Part shown: positions 47,111 through 58,359 of the stretch, one piece after another
How the letters are laid out: every line of letters begins with the position of its first letter
How positions within the stretch are numbered: position 1 is the stretch's first letter
NCBI GenBank assembly: GCA_025175895.1
Contig: CM045987.1
Span: 37,288,113 to 37,352,112, forward strand
Reading direction: 5' to 3'
Length of the DNA stretch: 64,000 nucleotides
DNA from: Wurfbainia villosa
Lineage: Eukaryota; Streptophyta; Magnoliopsida; Zingiberales; Zingiberaceae
Program-made: the position numbers and the translations under genes
The notes under the pieces: generated by a model
The model's input: only the letters and a program-made list of their open reading frames with translations
Database searches by the model: none
Told to the model about the DNA's origin: nothing

Positions 47111-48715
47111 AATGTCACTTGCGAGATTTGTGGTGTAACAAGACATGTAGCGATAAATTACCAAATCCTACACACACCATCATCGGGAGCTGGGATTGAG
47201 CAAGTAGATGCGCTAAATAATTTTAATCAGAAGCCTAATGGTGGCAACCCTTATTCGAACACGTACAATCCCGGTTGGAGGAATCATCCCAACTTTTCGG
47301 ATAGAGCCAACCAAAATTCTTCTGGACAGAACAGTTTTGGAGCACCTTCGGGATTTCAGCCAGGACCCAAGTCAACCTTAGAAAAGATGATGGAGAATTT
47401 TATTACGTGCCAGGGGAAGATAAATGATGAATTTCGACAGCATATTGTAGAATCAAATCGGCAACATCAAAATAATACCGAGGCAATCAAGTAATTGGGA
47501 AGCAAGGTTGATAATTTGACTAATCACACAAGAATGCTGGAAAATCAAATTTCCCAAATTGCCAGCTCAGCATCAAGGACGCCCGGCATATTTCCTGGAA
47601 ATTCAGAAGTAAACCCAGCCGAGCATTGTAATTCCATAAGTTTGAGAAGTGGAAGGATTTTAGAAGGAGACAGAGCTCAACGAGTTGGAAGAAGATAGTA
47701 GCACACCTGGGTTGAATAGCAAAGGAAGCCGACAACACACCTTGACCCAGGGCGTGTTGTTCAACACGCCTGAGGAAGAGAATGCCCACGAGCGCGTGTC
47801 AGCCGACACACCCGTGTCGGGTCACTCCAACAGCCAACACGACCAGCCTATGCCAAACGACATAGGCGTTTTGAACAAGGAACCAAGAACGTATAAGCCC
47901 CCTATCCCGTTCCCTCAGAGGATGATTAAGGAAAAATTTGATGAACAATATGGTAAGTTCCTTGAGGTAATTAGGAAGCTATATATCAATATACCTTTTA
48001 CAGAAGCTCTTCAACAAATGCCTACATACTCCAAGTTCTTGAAGGATATCTTAACCAACAAAAGAAAAGTCGAGGAGCATGTAACAGTGGCTCTTACTGA
48101 GGAGTGCAGCACTTTAATTAAGGACATGGTACCTCCCAAAATAAATGATCCAGGTAGCTTTTCTATCCCTTACATAATTAATGACTCCAATTTTGATAAG
48201 GCTTTTTGTGATTTGGGCGCTAGTGTCAATCTGATACCTCTTTCCATATGCAAGAAATTAGATTTGGGAGAAATGAAACTAACTACTATGGCCTTGTAGT
48301 TAGTCGATCGCTCCATTAGATATCCTTTGGGAATCCTAGAAGATGTACCAGTGCAGGTGGGAAATTTTATTATTCCTGCCGATTTTGTAGTGCTTGACAT
48401 GGCTGAAGACCCATGCATTCCACTCATTTTAGGGAGACCTTTCTTGGCTACGTCAGGGACAATGATAGACGTCATGAACCACAAACTCTCACTTGCATTT
48501 GGAAATGACAAAATTGAATTTGACCTTTCAAAAGCTGTTAAACAACCTTCTATTTTTGATGTTTGTTGTAGGATTGACAGTTTCCAGTCAATAGCACTAG
48601 AAGGAGCACAAGAACAAACTTATCTTAATAAGCTCGAAGGGGATTTTGAGGATAAAGAGCTGGAGATTTCCGACCCCAACCTAACACCACAGGTAGAACT
48701 TAAGCCTCTTCCATC
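47111..48715 (+). pseudogene. Athila C gag C-terminus and protease, broken
   Basis: Coding sequence begins abruptly at a zinc knuckle reading CEICGVTRHVAINY (about 47117), where the last ligand Cys is Tyr. The N-terminal gag and primer site are missing. YNPGWRNHPNF and a coiled region (LTNHTRMLENQISQIASS) follow. A stop near 47491 and a frame change near 47680 break it. Protease has FCDLGASVNLIPLSICKKL (about 48207) and LILGRPFLATSG (about 48427), with a stop at 48297-48299. The frame ends at LKPLPS where the solo LTR starts; residues after that to 48764 are LTR, not gag. Confidence 0.9.
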
Positions 48716-50816
48716 TGAAGGGAGTCCCTTCGGAGGCTCATTGGCTCCCATGTCCCCGGATTAAAATTTTTACTAATGAAAGAATTAATCCGGATGGGAT
48801 GAGCTTACATAGCACAACCATTTCGTCGTCATGCTAACAACTTGAGTGATCGCTTGAACAAACTAGTTGTTGAAGCAACACAACTCTTCTAGTTGGTTAG
48901 CCGCGGAAGAGACGACGAACGGATCGCCGGTTTTTGTGTTTGTCTTCGGGGTCCATGATTATACAATATATTTTCATACACACACATGTATAATCAAAAC
49001 ATAAAAGAACATGCTCAGATCTGTAATTAAAGTTAAAAGAACTTTATACCTTACAATCTTCTACCGTATGTCCTATCCTTCTCGTGGACGACGTGTGGAC
49101 GAAGATCCTCCACGAGTAGAAGCCTTCTATATCGCGTTCTCCTCTACCTTGTCTGCTGCGAACAAAGAGAAGAACCAACAAATACCTATCCTTTCAAAAA
49201 CTGGCCACCAAATTAGGGAATTTGGTGCAACCGCCGGCCAAGGATCAAATGGATGAAGCGCCGGCCAACTTGAAGAAGGGTTGCCGCCGGCCACCAAGGA
49301 GAAAGGGAGGAAGATGAACGCCGGCCACCAATGGATGGAGAACCGCCGGCCAAGGAAGAAGGGAGAGGCCTCTAGGATGGGCGCCGGCCAAGTGTTGATG
49401 GAGGAGGATGGGCGCCGGCAATCAACTAGAAGGAAGAAGGTTGCTGCCCACTTGTTTTGCTCCAAAACCCTAGCCGCCCAAAAACCCTAGCCGCCCACTT
49501 GTTGTAGAGCCAAACCCTAATTCTCTATCTTCTGTTTGCCGCCCAAGCCTAAGCCTCTATTTATAGAATTGGGCTTAAGCCTCCTTTAATCTCCACCGTC
49601 GGATCTAGGGATTTAATCTCCACCGTCGGATCTAGGGTTTTATCCCAACCGTCGGATCTAGGGTTTTATTCTAACCGTCGGATCTAGGGTTTTATCCCAA
49701 CCGTCGGATCTAGGATTTCATCCCAACCGTCGGATCTAGGGTTTCATCCCAACCGTCGGATCTAAGGTTTTATCCTAACCATCGGATATTAGGGATTTAA
49801 TCCCAACCGTTGGTTCTAGGTTTTCATCCTAACCATCGGATCTTAGGGATTTAATCCCAACCGTTGGTTCTAGGGTTTTGTTTTACATTCTTGGATCTAG
49901 ACTTCACAAGGATTATATTAGGCTATGATAGGGACCATAAGGAGGAGTTGGATCTTGGCCACCCGATGGATCGGAACCACACAAACTTGATCCATCAATG
50001 ATGTTCCATTCCACTAGAGGATCATCATTGAACTACCTCACCAACCCCCATAAATTAATATGGGCTCCATATATTATTTGTACATTAATCTCCCCGTGTT
50101 TAAGATATCGAATGTCCGTCAATTAATTGATTTACTGACCATCAATTAATTAACATCTAGTTCCTCGAGTAGTACCACTCAACCTTATCATTATGTTGAC
50201 TAAGTCAACCAGCTGGGTTTACATGATGAACCTTATGAGCTCCTCAAGGGGACATCATCAACCTAATATATAGGACACGGTTTCCTCCTATAATCAAAGG
50301 CACACCATGTAAATAATATCATTTCCCAACTTACCGGGCATATTGATTTAATCCATCTAAATCTCACCCTCTGGTAAATCAAAGAAATAAATACTAAGTA
50401 CATGTGCCCGTTATTATATCGGGATTAAGAGCATGCACAATATAATATCCGAGGTCCGATTCAATTATGTAGTCAGTACTAAATTGAATCACCTCTATGT
50501 CGGTCCTGCTCAATACACCTAAGTGTACTAGTGTAACTTTATGTTCAAGACAAAACAATACCAAGCTACACTACAACCATGCCAATGGTTTGTCCAAAAC
50601 CATCTTGGTCGTGAGCCTCTACTTATATTTTACAAGGGACTGATAACATGATCTTCTGTGCCACACCAAGCACCATGTTATCTACAATGTAAAATATTAG
50701 ACAATATGCACACATATATAATAAATATATAAAGTGCAAACAATGATCATGTGATTCTTATTCTAAAATAAAATGTTCATACAAAAAGAGCTAGGCTTTC
50801 AATATACATTCCAACA
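48716..50816 (-). mobile_element. Solo copia LTR, minus strand, TSD CCATC
   Basis: 2,101 bp of Copia-1-type LTR, TGAAGGGAG to TTCCAACA, with CCATC at 48711-48715 and 50817-50821. It carries about 11 units of a 26-bp repeat (49589-49880) and a minus-strand TATAAATA (49560-49567). It separates protease from RT in element C; protein text continues in the pol after 50822. Confidence 0.95.
49589..49880 (-). repeat. 26-bp tandem repeat in the solo copia LTR
   Basis: About 11 units of CCGTCGGATCTAGGGTTTTA plus TCCCAA, the complement of the 27-bp array in Copia-1. Outer units on the U3 side are more diverged (ACCATCGGATCTTAGGGA). Confidence 0.93.
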
Positions 50817-50821
50817 CCATC

Positions 50822-53740
50822 AACACTCAGGTATGAATTTCTTGGCAAAAACTCTACTTATCCTGTGATCATTAATGCTAATCTGAGCAATGCAGAGATC
50901 GAAAAACTGATTGAGGTATTGAAAACACACAACAACGTCATTGGATACAAGATTGATGACATTAGGGGAATTAGCCCATCGGTTTGCATGCACAGAATTC
51001 TACTAGAAGACAATTTTAAAACCTGTATAGAGCATCAAAGAAGGTTGAACCCAGCCATGAAAGAGATAGTCAAGAAAGAGGTCATGAAATTGCTAGATGT
51101 AGGAATTATCTATCCAATATCCGATAGCGAATGGGTAAGTCCTGTCCATGTTGTGCCAAAGAAAGGGGGGATAATGGTGATAAGGAATGTTACGAATGAG
51201 TTAATCCCCCCGAGAGCAGTTATGGGATGGAGAATGTTTATTGATTATAGGAAATTGAATAAGGAAACTAGAAAGGACCACTTTTCCATCCCATTTATTG
51301 ACCAAATGCTAGACCGGTTGGTAAAACACTCGCATTTCTGTTACTTAGATGGATACTCCGATTTTTATCAAATCCCTATTTATCCTAATGACGAAGAGAA
51401 AACAACTTTCACCTACCCATATGGTACTTTTGCTTTCAGGAGAATGCCTTTTGGACTATGCAATGCACCCGCCACTTTTCAGAGATGTATGACTTCAATT
51501 TTTTCTGATATGATCGAGAATATAATGGAAGTATTCATGGATGATTTTTCTGTATATGGTGCAGATTTTGATATGTGTTTATCTAATTTGGTCAAGGTCT
51601 TGCAGAGATGCGAGGAAATGAATTTAATGCTTATTTGGGAGAAGTGTCACTTCATTGTGCGAGAAGGCATAGTACTTGGGCACCTAGTTTCACACCGTGG
51701 TATCGAGGTGGACATTGCTAAAACTGAAGTGATCAAGAAGTTGCCTCCTCCAACTGATGTCAAGGGAGTGCGTAGTTTCCTAGGATATGCAGGGTTCTAC
51801 TGACGGTTCATCAAGGACTTCTCAAAAATTTCAAAGCCATTAACTAATTTGCTTGCTAAAGATGTTGTGTTTCACTTTGATAATCCTTGTCTTGATGCAT
51901 TTTCCAGGTTAAAGGAAGCATTAACAACCGCCCCAATAATGCAACCTCTAGATTGGAGTCTCCCTTTTGAAATTATGTGTGATGCAAGTGATTTTGCTGT
52001 GGGTGCAGTGTTGGGACAAAGGAAGGATCGCAAGGTGTATGCAATCTACTACGCAAGTCAAACATTGGATGAAGCACAAATGAATTATGCTACCACAGAG
52101 AAGGAACTCTTGGCTATACTATTTGCTTTCGACAAGTTCAGATCTTATATCATAGGGACTATGGTGATAGTTTACACAGATCATGCAACCATAAGATACT
52201 TGCTGAGTAAAAAGGAATCTAAGCCAAGACTTATCCGGTGGATACTTCTTCTACAAGAGTTTGATTGGGAAAACCGAGACAAGCAAGGAACGGAGAATGT
52301 AGTTGTAGACCATCTATCGAGGCTTCATCAAGAATTAAATGAGGGAAGTGCCGATGATCTTGCTATTAATGATTTCTTCCCAGATGAGCAGCTACTAGCG
52401 GTCAGGACAATCAAGGCTCTGTGGTATATTGATTTTGCCAACTACCTAGCTTGCGGGATAATACCTTCTCACATGAGTTATCATCAGAAGAAGAAGTTTC
52501 TTTCGGATGTAAATCATTATGTGTGGGACGAACCATTCCTGTTCAAGCAAAGGGCAGATGCTATATATCGAAGATGTGTATCCGAAGAAGAGATTGAGGA
52601 TATATTGTATCACTTTCATTCTTCAGCATATGGAGGTCACACGAGCAGCATAAGATCAAGGCAAAGGTTTTGCAAGCAGGATTTTATTGGCCTCATATTT
52701 TTAGAGACTCTCAGAATTATGTGACGACTTGTGACCGCTGTCAAAGGACCGAGAACGTATCAAGGAGACATGAGATACCTCAAAATTTGATATTGGAAGT
52801 CGAATTGTTCGACGTCTAGGGAATTGACTATATGGGACCCTTCCCTACTTCCTATAAAAATACCTATATACTGGTGGCAGTGGACTATGTGTCTAAATGG
52901 GTTGAGGCTCTACCATCCCCCTCTTGTGATGCAAAAACAGTCATAAAGCTCTTTATGAGTATAATATTTCCAAGATTTGGAATACCGAGAGCAGTAATAA
53001 GTGATGGAGGCTCACACTTTATCGAAAGACAATTTGAAAGCCTTCTCAAGAAGTATGGAGTAACCCATAAACTAGCCTCACCATATCATCCACAAACGAG
53101 CGGGCAAGTAGAAGTTTCAAATAGGGAAATCAAGACTATCTTGGAGAAAACAGTATCAAGATCAAGGAAGGATTGGTCTTTAAGACTTGACGATGCTCTA
53201 TGGGCCTATCGAATGGCTTACAACACACCCATTGGAATGACTCTGTTTCGATTAGTTTATGGAAAAGCATGTCATCTTCCAGTTGAAATAGAGCACAGGG
53301 CATATTGGGCAATTAAATGACTTAATTTTGACCTAAAAAAAGCCGGAGAGAAAAGAAAACTGCAGCTAAATGAACTTGAAGAACTACGCCTTGATGCTTA
53401 TGAACATGCAACGTCTTACAAGGAGAAAATGAAGAGGTGGCATGACAAGAATATCATGCACAGATAATTCCATCAAGGAGACTTGGTATTACTATTCAAC
53501 TCAAGATTGAAACTCTTTCTTGGGAAGCTGAAATCCAGATGGTCGGGACCATATCAAGTTGAAAAGGTTTATCCTCATGGAGCTATTGATATATCCAGTG
53601 AGTCTACAGGAATTTTTAAAGTAAATGGTCAAAGACTTAAGAGATACTTCACAAACAATTCTACTAAGCTGATTGGGGAGGAAGAGGGGCAGAGCACACT
53701 CCTCGAGCCATATCCCCAAAACTAGGGAGTAACTGAGGGG
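50822..53740 (+). pseudogene. Athila C pol: RT, RNase H and integrase, broken
   Basis: RT: FIDYRKLN (about 51240), YLDGYSDFYQIPI, FGLCNAPATFQRCM and the intact active site EVFMDDFSVYG (about 51535). RNase [16 protein letters not shown] (about 51978), [20 protein letters not shown]. Integrase: zinc-binding H/H and CDRCQR, then the D,D-35-E core [14 protein letters not shown] and [11 protein letters not shown] (52830-53140), and [11 protein letters not shown] (53530). Stops at 51801-51803, near 52818, 53318-53320 and 53465, plus a frameshift near 52660, show decay. Order RT-RH-INT confirms Ty3/gypsy. Confidence 0.93.
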
Positions 53741-54226
53741 TCAAGCTAACGACCTTAAACAAGCGCTTCTTGGGAGGCAACCCAAGCTATTTTTTATATA
53801 TTTTTTTTAGTCATTTTATTTTATTTTATTTTATTTTGAGTTTTACATTTTTTTTATGTTTACAGGACACGACATGTTAAACGTGCCACTGCGTGCCAAA
53901 TTGACATGACCTGCCTATGCCGAACGACACAGGCATGTTGAGGTTACCTGAAGACAACACAGGTCGAGCGTGCTGCCGAGCATGCCCGTGTCGCACTTTT
54001 CTCACCTGCGACACGCCTGGGCCGGACGGAAGCACGCCTATGCTGCGCTTAAACGGGTCGGGTATTTGTGAAAGAGGATGCCCGACACGCCTATGTTGCG
54101 GCAAGCCCTCTAAAGCCGGCCCGAGCACGCCCTAATTTTCCACGTGCATTACAAGCTTGAAGCAGCTGCCGCCGGTCTCTCTCGAGCAGCTTAAAAGCTA
54201 GCCTGCTATCTCTCCCTCCCAACGCC
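53741..54226 (+). other. Athila C post-pol spacer with stem-loop
   Basis: Holds a perfect stem-loop CTTGGG-AGGCAA-CCCAAG (53769-53786), a pyrimidine/AT tract, and a dense cluster of ACACGCC/GGCGTGT-like palindromes (53868-54132). No coding sequence is recognised. Confidence 0.82.
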
Positions 54227-55641
54227 ATGAGTAAGCGAGTGAAGACTAAAGGAGGAGCTTCTTCCTCTTCGGCAAAGAACAAGGGAAAGAGAAAAGCTCA
54301 GGACTTGGGTAACGATCCTCCTCCGACCTCCTGCCATCCATATGGAATTGTTTTTAGGGATGAGGTTATGAAGTCTAAATTCAGTAAGCTTGAAAAAAGG
54401 AAGTTAGTATCTACAAGAAATATAGACTTCTACATGTTGACAACCCTAGGGTTAAGAGATGACATAACTTGGTTGACCAATAGGATAGGTGGACTGAATT
54501 TATCACGCATCATCATCTTACTTACCCTAGTATCACTCTTGAATTCCTTAGCTCCCTGTCTGCTGAAATACTGCATGGAAAGGATTGTGAGGAAGGAAAA
54601 ATCAAATTTAGATTAATGAACCATGAGTTTACTCTTTCTTTAATTTATTTTAATATAATATTTGATTTTCCTTGCGTAGGGGAGAGGCAAATTCATAGAC
54701 TTTTTATTGATCATCAATTTTGGAGAATAATTTCTGATGACCCTCGCCCTTATGATGCATCTTGGTCTAAATCATTTAACATCCCTAATCCTACTTTTCG
54801 GTATCTCCTTATGTTTATGGCTAATACAATCTCTGGAAGATATGATAGTGCAGGGGTGGCTAGGCAGAGTGAGTCACAATTTTTATGGGCTATGTTAAAT
54901 GAAGTTAATATTGATTCAGGAGCCCTTATGGTTAGACATTTAGTTAAGGTTAGTAATAGCCCATCTGGGGTCATAGTCATAGATGGTATTATCACTAGGA
55001 TTGCTGTGGCCTTAGGATGTGAATTGGATGACCTTGAATATTGTCCTGCTAGCCCTAGATTAGATTTGGATGCTTGTATAAATATGAAGATGATTGAGGC
55101 ATGTGACGAGGGGTATCGTTTGGTGTTAAGAAATGGAATTAAAATCCCTCTTCCAAACCCTGAGCGGATGATTGTATGTAATTCATCCAATTGGCTTTTT
55201 AGAGATGTCCAGGGACCCTTTCCTACCCCTACTGCCCATGCTCCATCACCCTCTCCTAGGGAGCCATCTCACATAGCCCCTGAGCCATCACATTCGACTC
55301 CTAAACCCCCACGGTTTCCTACTGACAATGTTTCTACAGAGTACTCTTCTTTTGATTTTTCAGGATTCCGATCATCATTCGAAGCTTTCAGGGTCGAGCA
55401 TACCTCGCACATAGGTGTGTGGGATCAGTTTGCCCAAGCTACAGAGGAGCACCATCGTTTGGTGACACAACATTTGGATAGGGCAACTGATTTTTACAGG
55501 AGAGATGATGAGTTTTTCACTGTTGAGTCCGCCCGGAGGGAAGATGATGATAGATTTCGACAGGAGTCCCGAGAGTTTTACCATGAGCAGCGACGTAGGT
55601 GGGCAGAGGAGGATGCTAGTAGCGAAGACGATGACCATTGA
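54227..55641 (+). pseudogene. Athila C ATHILA second frame, one frameshift
   Basis: Starts MSKRVKTKGGASSSS, a basic nuclear-localisation-like N-terminus. Homology to the A1/A2 frames switches frame near 54490, so two open parts remain, 54227-54616 and 54616-55641. The second part reads through: NPTFRYLLMFMANTISGR, MVRHLVKV, a Pro/Ser-rich linker and an acidic/Arg-rich C-terminus. It is much less damaged than A1/A2. Its function is unproven; no signal peptide or membrane span is evident, which argues against a classic envelope. Confidence 0.85.
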
Positions 55642-56449
55642 CCACCTTGAGCTATTTTGTGAGTTTCGATGCACATCCTTTACTGCTTATGCAATCTTTA
55701 CATAGATTTTTAGTTTGGTTAGTGCTATTTTTTTGTTTGAATCTTTTCATATATCATAACATTGCATTTTTATATCATCTAGCGTAATATAACTGAACAT
55801 TGGTCGGATCATGATATTCCTTTTTGCCTATTTGATAAGAACCCTATTTCACTTCTAACACGGTCTATAGGTCTGAGGTATCCAAAAAAGATTTAAATCC
55901 CCCATATTGGACGAGTACTCGATTTTCCATTGGAGACTTTCATGTGCAATTTGGTTACTGGAGAAACACTTTCCCTAGAAGTTTTGGTTTGAAAAAAAAA
56001 AGGATACTATAATTGTTTTCAAGCACCCCTTTAAGACCAAGTAGTTACTGGGAAACACCTAAAAGGTGCCCCTTTGAGACTAACTAGTTACTGGGGAAAT
56101 GCTCTCTATAAATTCCTTCCCTTCTTTCTTCTTAGAAAGTGCTCCTTTGAGACCTTTTGTTGCTAGGTAAGGATGATCCATGCATTAAGGCAGGTAAGTG
56201 CCTCTATGCCGGAAATAAGAATGTTCTACGATAGAAGGGATGTCAAATCTGGATTGGTGACCAATGACTTTAGTTCAACTTTTCACGTGCACTATATAGG
56301 GATCTTTCAAGCTTGGCAACTAGGAATGATTTGATAAGATTAAGATCAAATTGTATACCTCTGGATGGTGTCTAGCATTTTCACAATTAAAGTTGTCTTT
56401 TGTGTTTTCTTTGCTTGAGGACAAGCAAAAGTTTAGGACTAGGGGATTT
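55642..56449 (+). other. Athila C non-coding 3' region
   Basis: Two copies of the CCTTTGAGAC/GTTACTGGGGAAA motif (about 56025-56060 and 56070-56100) plus a partial third near 56145, the hairpin GCTTGAGGACAAGC (56413-56426) and AGGACTAGGGGATTT before the LTR. The same motifs occur once or twice in A1 and A2. Confidence 0.82.
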
Positions 56450-56851
56450 TGATGTGTGTAAATCGTGCTATGTTTTCACTACTCCATATGCATGCATTTT
56501 ATCTCATTTCATGTCCTAGGAATGTATTTTGTCATGATTCAGTTAAGTTTAGCATATTTTGGACGAAGAGACTGCTTTTGGGTGTTTTTCGTGTTAACAG
56601 GGCGAAGAAGCAGGCGTATCAAAACAACACAGGCGTGTTATCAGTGGCACGTCCGTGTCAGGAGTTCCACCAGCCAACACGCCTTGGTTCAGCAACCGGC
56701 ATGCCCCGTTCAAGCGCTGACACGGTCAATGGGAAATGTGCGACACGCCTGTGCCCTCATTTGGCATGGGCATGTTGGCCTGATTCCAGACTTCCTTTTC
56801 TGTGAGCAACTCGACGAAGCCGCGATCTTCGCCTCAATTAAAGGAAAATCT
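56450..56851 (+). repeat. Athila C 3' LTR, first part
   Basis: TGATGTGTGTAAATC onward, matching 45735-46130. It breaks at 56851 where TRG-2 begins. Its last 198 bp (56654-56851) are repeated at 63690-63887 after TRG-2. Confidence 0.92.
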
Positions 56852-58294
56852 CAGGTCACGATTGACCAGACTCGAGTTTGACTCGAGTGATGTTTTGATG
56901 TTTGACAAAGGGATTTGACAAAATGGATTGACATTGATGTCGGTTAATATGTTGGGGAGATTGTTTATACAATCGACCCAGGTTATAATTGACTTTGATG
57001 GTTGACTAGGGTTGACCGTGTGATTATGGGAAAGTCCAAGCATGGGTCTTGGCAAATGGAAAGTCCAACATGGGTTGGCAAAGGAAAAGTCCAACATGGG
57101 TTGGCAAGGAAAAGTCCAAGCATGGGTCTTGGCAATGTATAAGTCCAAGCATGGGTCTTGGCAATGTAAAGTCCAACATGGGTTGGCAAGGAAAGTCCAA
57201 GCATGGTCTTGGCATGAAAAGTCCAACATGGGTTGGCAAGGGAAAGTCCAAGCTTGAGTCTTGGCATTTGAGAAGTCCAAGGCAGCCAGAAAGTCCAAGC
57301 GGAGTCTTGGCAAAGATAAGTCCAATAGTTGGCGGCGAAAGTCCAAGCGAGTCTTGGCAAGTCCAATGTCCAATGTGCCTTTGGCTGTAGACACCGCTAG
57401 CATGACATAGCCGATGGAAGCACCGAAGCTAGCGATGGGATGAACAAGTCATGGATGACTTGGAGGGATCCGAGAGGCGTGAGGCTGATGGAGGTGGCTA
57501 GAAGGCTTAGGTCTATGCTAAGGGTGGTCTAGCAAGTATGGGGGCACCATACTTGGGTTAAAACCTCATTCTTGAGGTTGGCAATGACCGCATTATGGCT
57601 CGACCGACCGCTGTGAGTCGACTTGAGTTCGACTGCCAGTTAGAGCCGATTGCTGGGCTGACCGCCATGGGAGCAGCCGATCGATGAGCTCGGCAATGAT
57701 CGCTAAGGGATGGCAATGATCGCCACCGAGTGTCGAGCATTGACGCCCGTGAGCCGATCGGGGGCCGATTACGGGCGCTGGCGCCGATGATCGCCAATGT
57801 TGGCGCCGATCGCCAAGAGATCCGCTGAGTTTTTCCAATATGGATCGATCCGCTTTGGTGCTCTTCCAGTCCTTCAAGGCTAGTCCAAGGCAACCAAAAG
57901 CAAGCGATCTAAAGGCATTTGTAAAGTGATCTCTTTACTTGTATTGCATTGTATTTCATTGTAATTGCTTGTTATACTTAGTTTATTGTTGTAAACTGTT
58001 GTACGAGGTTTCTCCACCTTCGACTTGTGTCGAGAAGGAGTTTTATTGGTTAGTGGTGTTTGTGGCATCGCTAGGGTTCGTACGAACCCAATCCGTGGAG
58101 TAGGAACCGGTTCGGTTCCGAACCACGTTATATGCTCTTGTTGTGATTTGTGTTGTGTCCATTTCGTTATTGCTTTTATTATTATATATATTCCACTGCG
58201 CTAACAAAATTGTAGACACGATCACGATTGAATTCCATCTTCGTACGGGCACATCGCTATTCACCCCCCCTCTAGCGGCGTCAAATTCCCAACA
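56852..58294 (+). repeat. TRG-2 5' LTR
   Basis: Collinear with 62102-63689 and ending TTCCCAACA. It lacks about 150 bp present in the 3' LTR around 63109-63262. The stem-loop array is at 57028-57365. It differs from the 3' LTR most at GTCGAC motifs (57576-57850). Confidence 0.93.
57028..57365 (+). repeat. Stem-loop array in the TRG-2 5' LTR
   Basis: Units such as GTCCAAGCATGGGTCTTGGC and GTCCAACATGGGTTGGC. Arms pair CCAAG/CTTGG or CCAAC/GTTGG, so the fifth arm position changes together on both sides. Confidence 0.9.
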
Positions 58295-58296
58295 AG

Positions 58297-58308
58297 TGGT
58301 ATCAGAGC
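58297..58308 (+). promoter_or_regulatory. TRG-2 primer-binding site, initiator-Met tRNA
   Basis: TGGTATCAGAGC, perfect match to the plant iMet type, two bases after the LTR. Confidence 0.95.
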
Positions 58309-58359
58309 TCGGTGGCTCTTCAACGGATTAACAACTGGGAGCAAGACGCTAGAGGAAAG

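Noticed and set aside
48327..48764. Protease frame extending to 48764
   Set aside because: The solo LTR starts at 48716, so the final 16 residues are LTR translation.
54616..55641. Envelope glycoprotein in Athila C
   Set aside because: No signal peptide, glycoprotein-like cysteines or membrane span are visible; it matches the ATHILA second frame of unknown role.
57028..57365. CRISPR-like array
   Set aside because: Units are variable imperfect palindromes without unique spacers, inside a plant LTR, without cas genes.
57024..57403. Repetitive protein-like frames rich in LGLS/CQDPCLDF on the minus strand (also 62069-62717 and 28819-29097)
   Set aside because: They are translations of the stem-loop array in TRG LTRs; the repeat, not a protein, explains them.
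58312..58359. Upstream extension of TRG-2 gag to 58312
   Set aside because: It would need a GTG start immediately after the primer-binding site; the first ATG is 58360 and matches the TRG-1 start.
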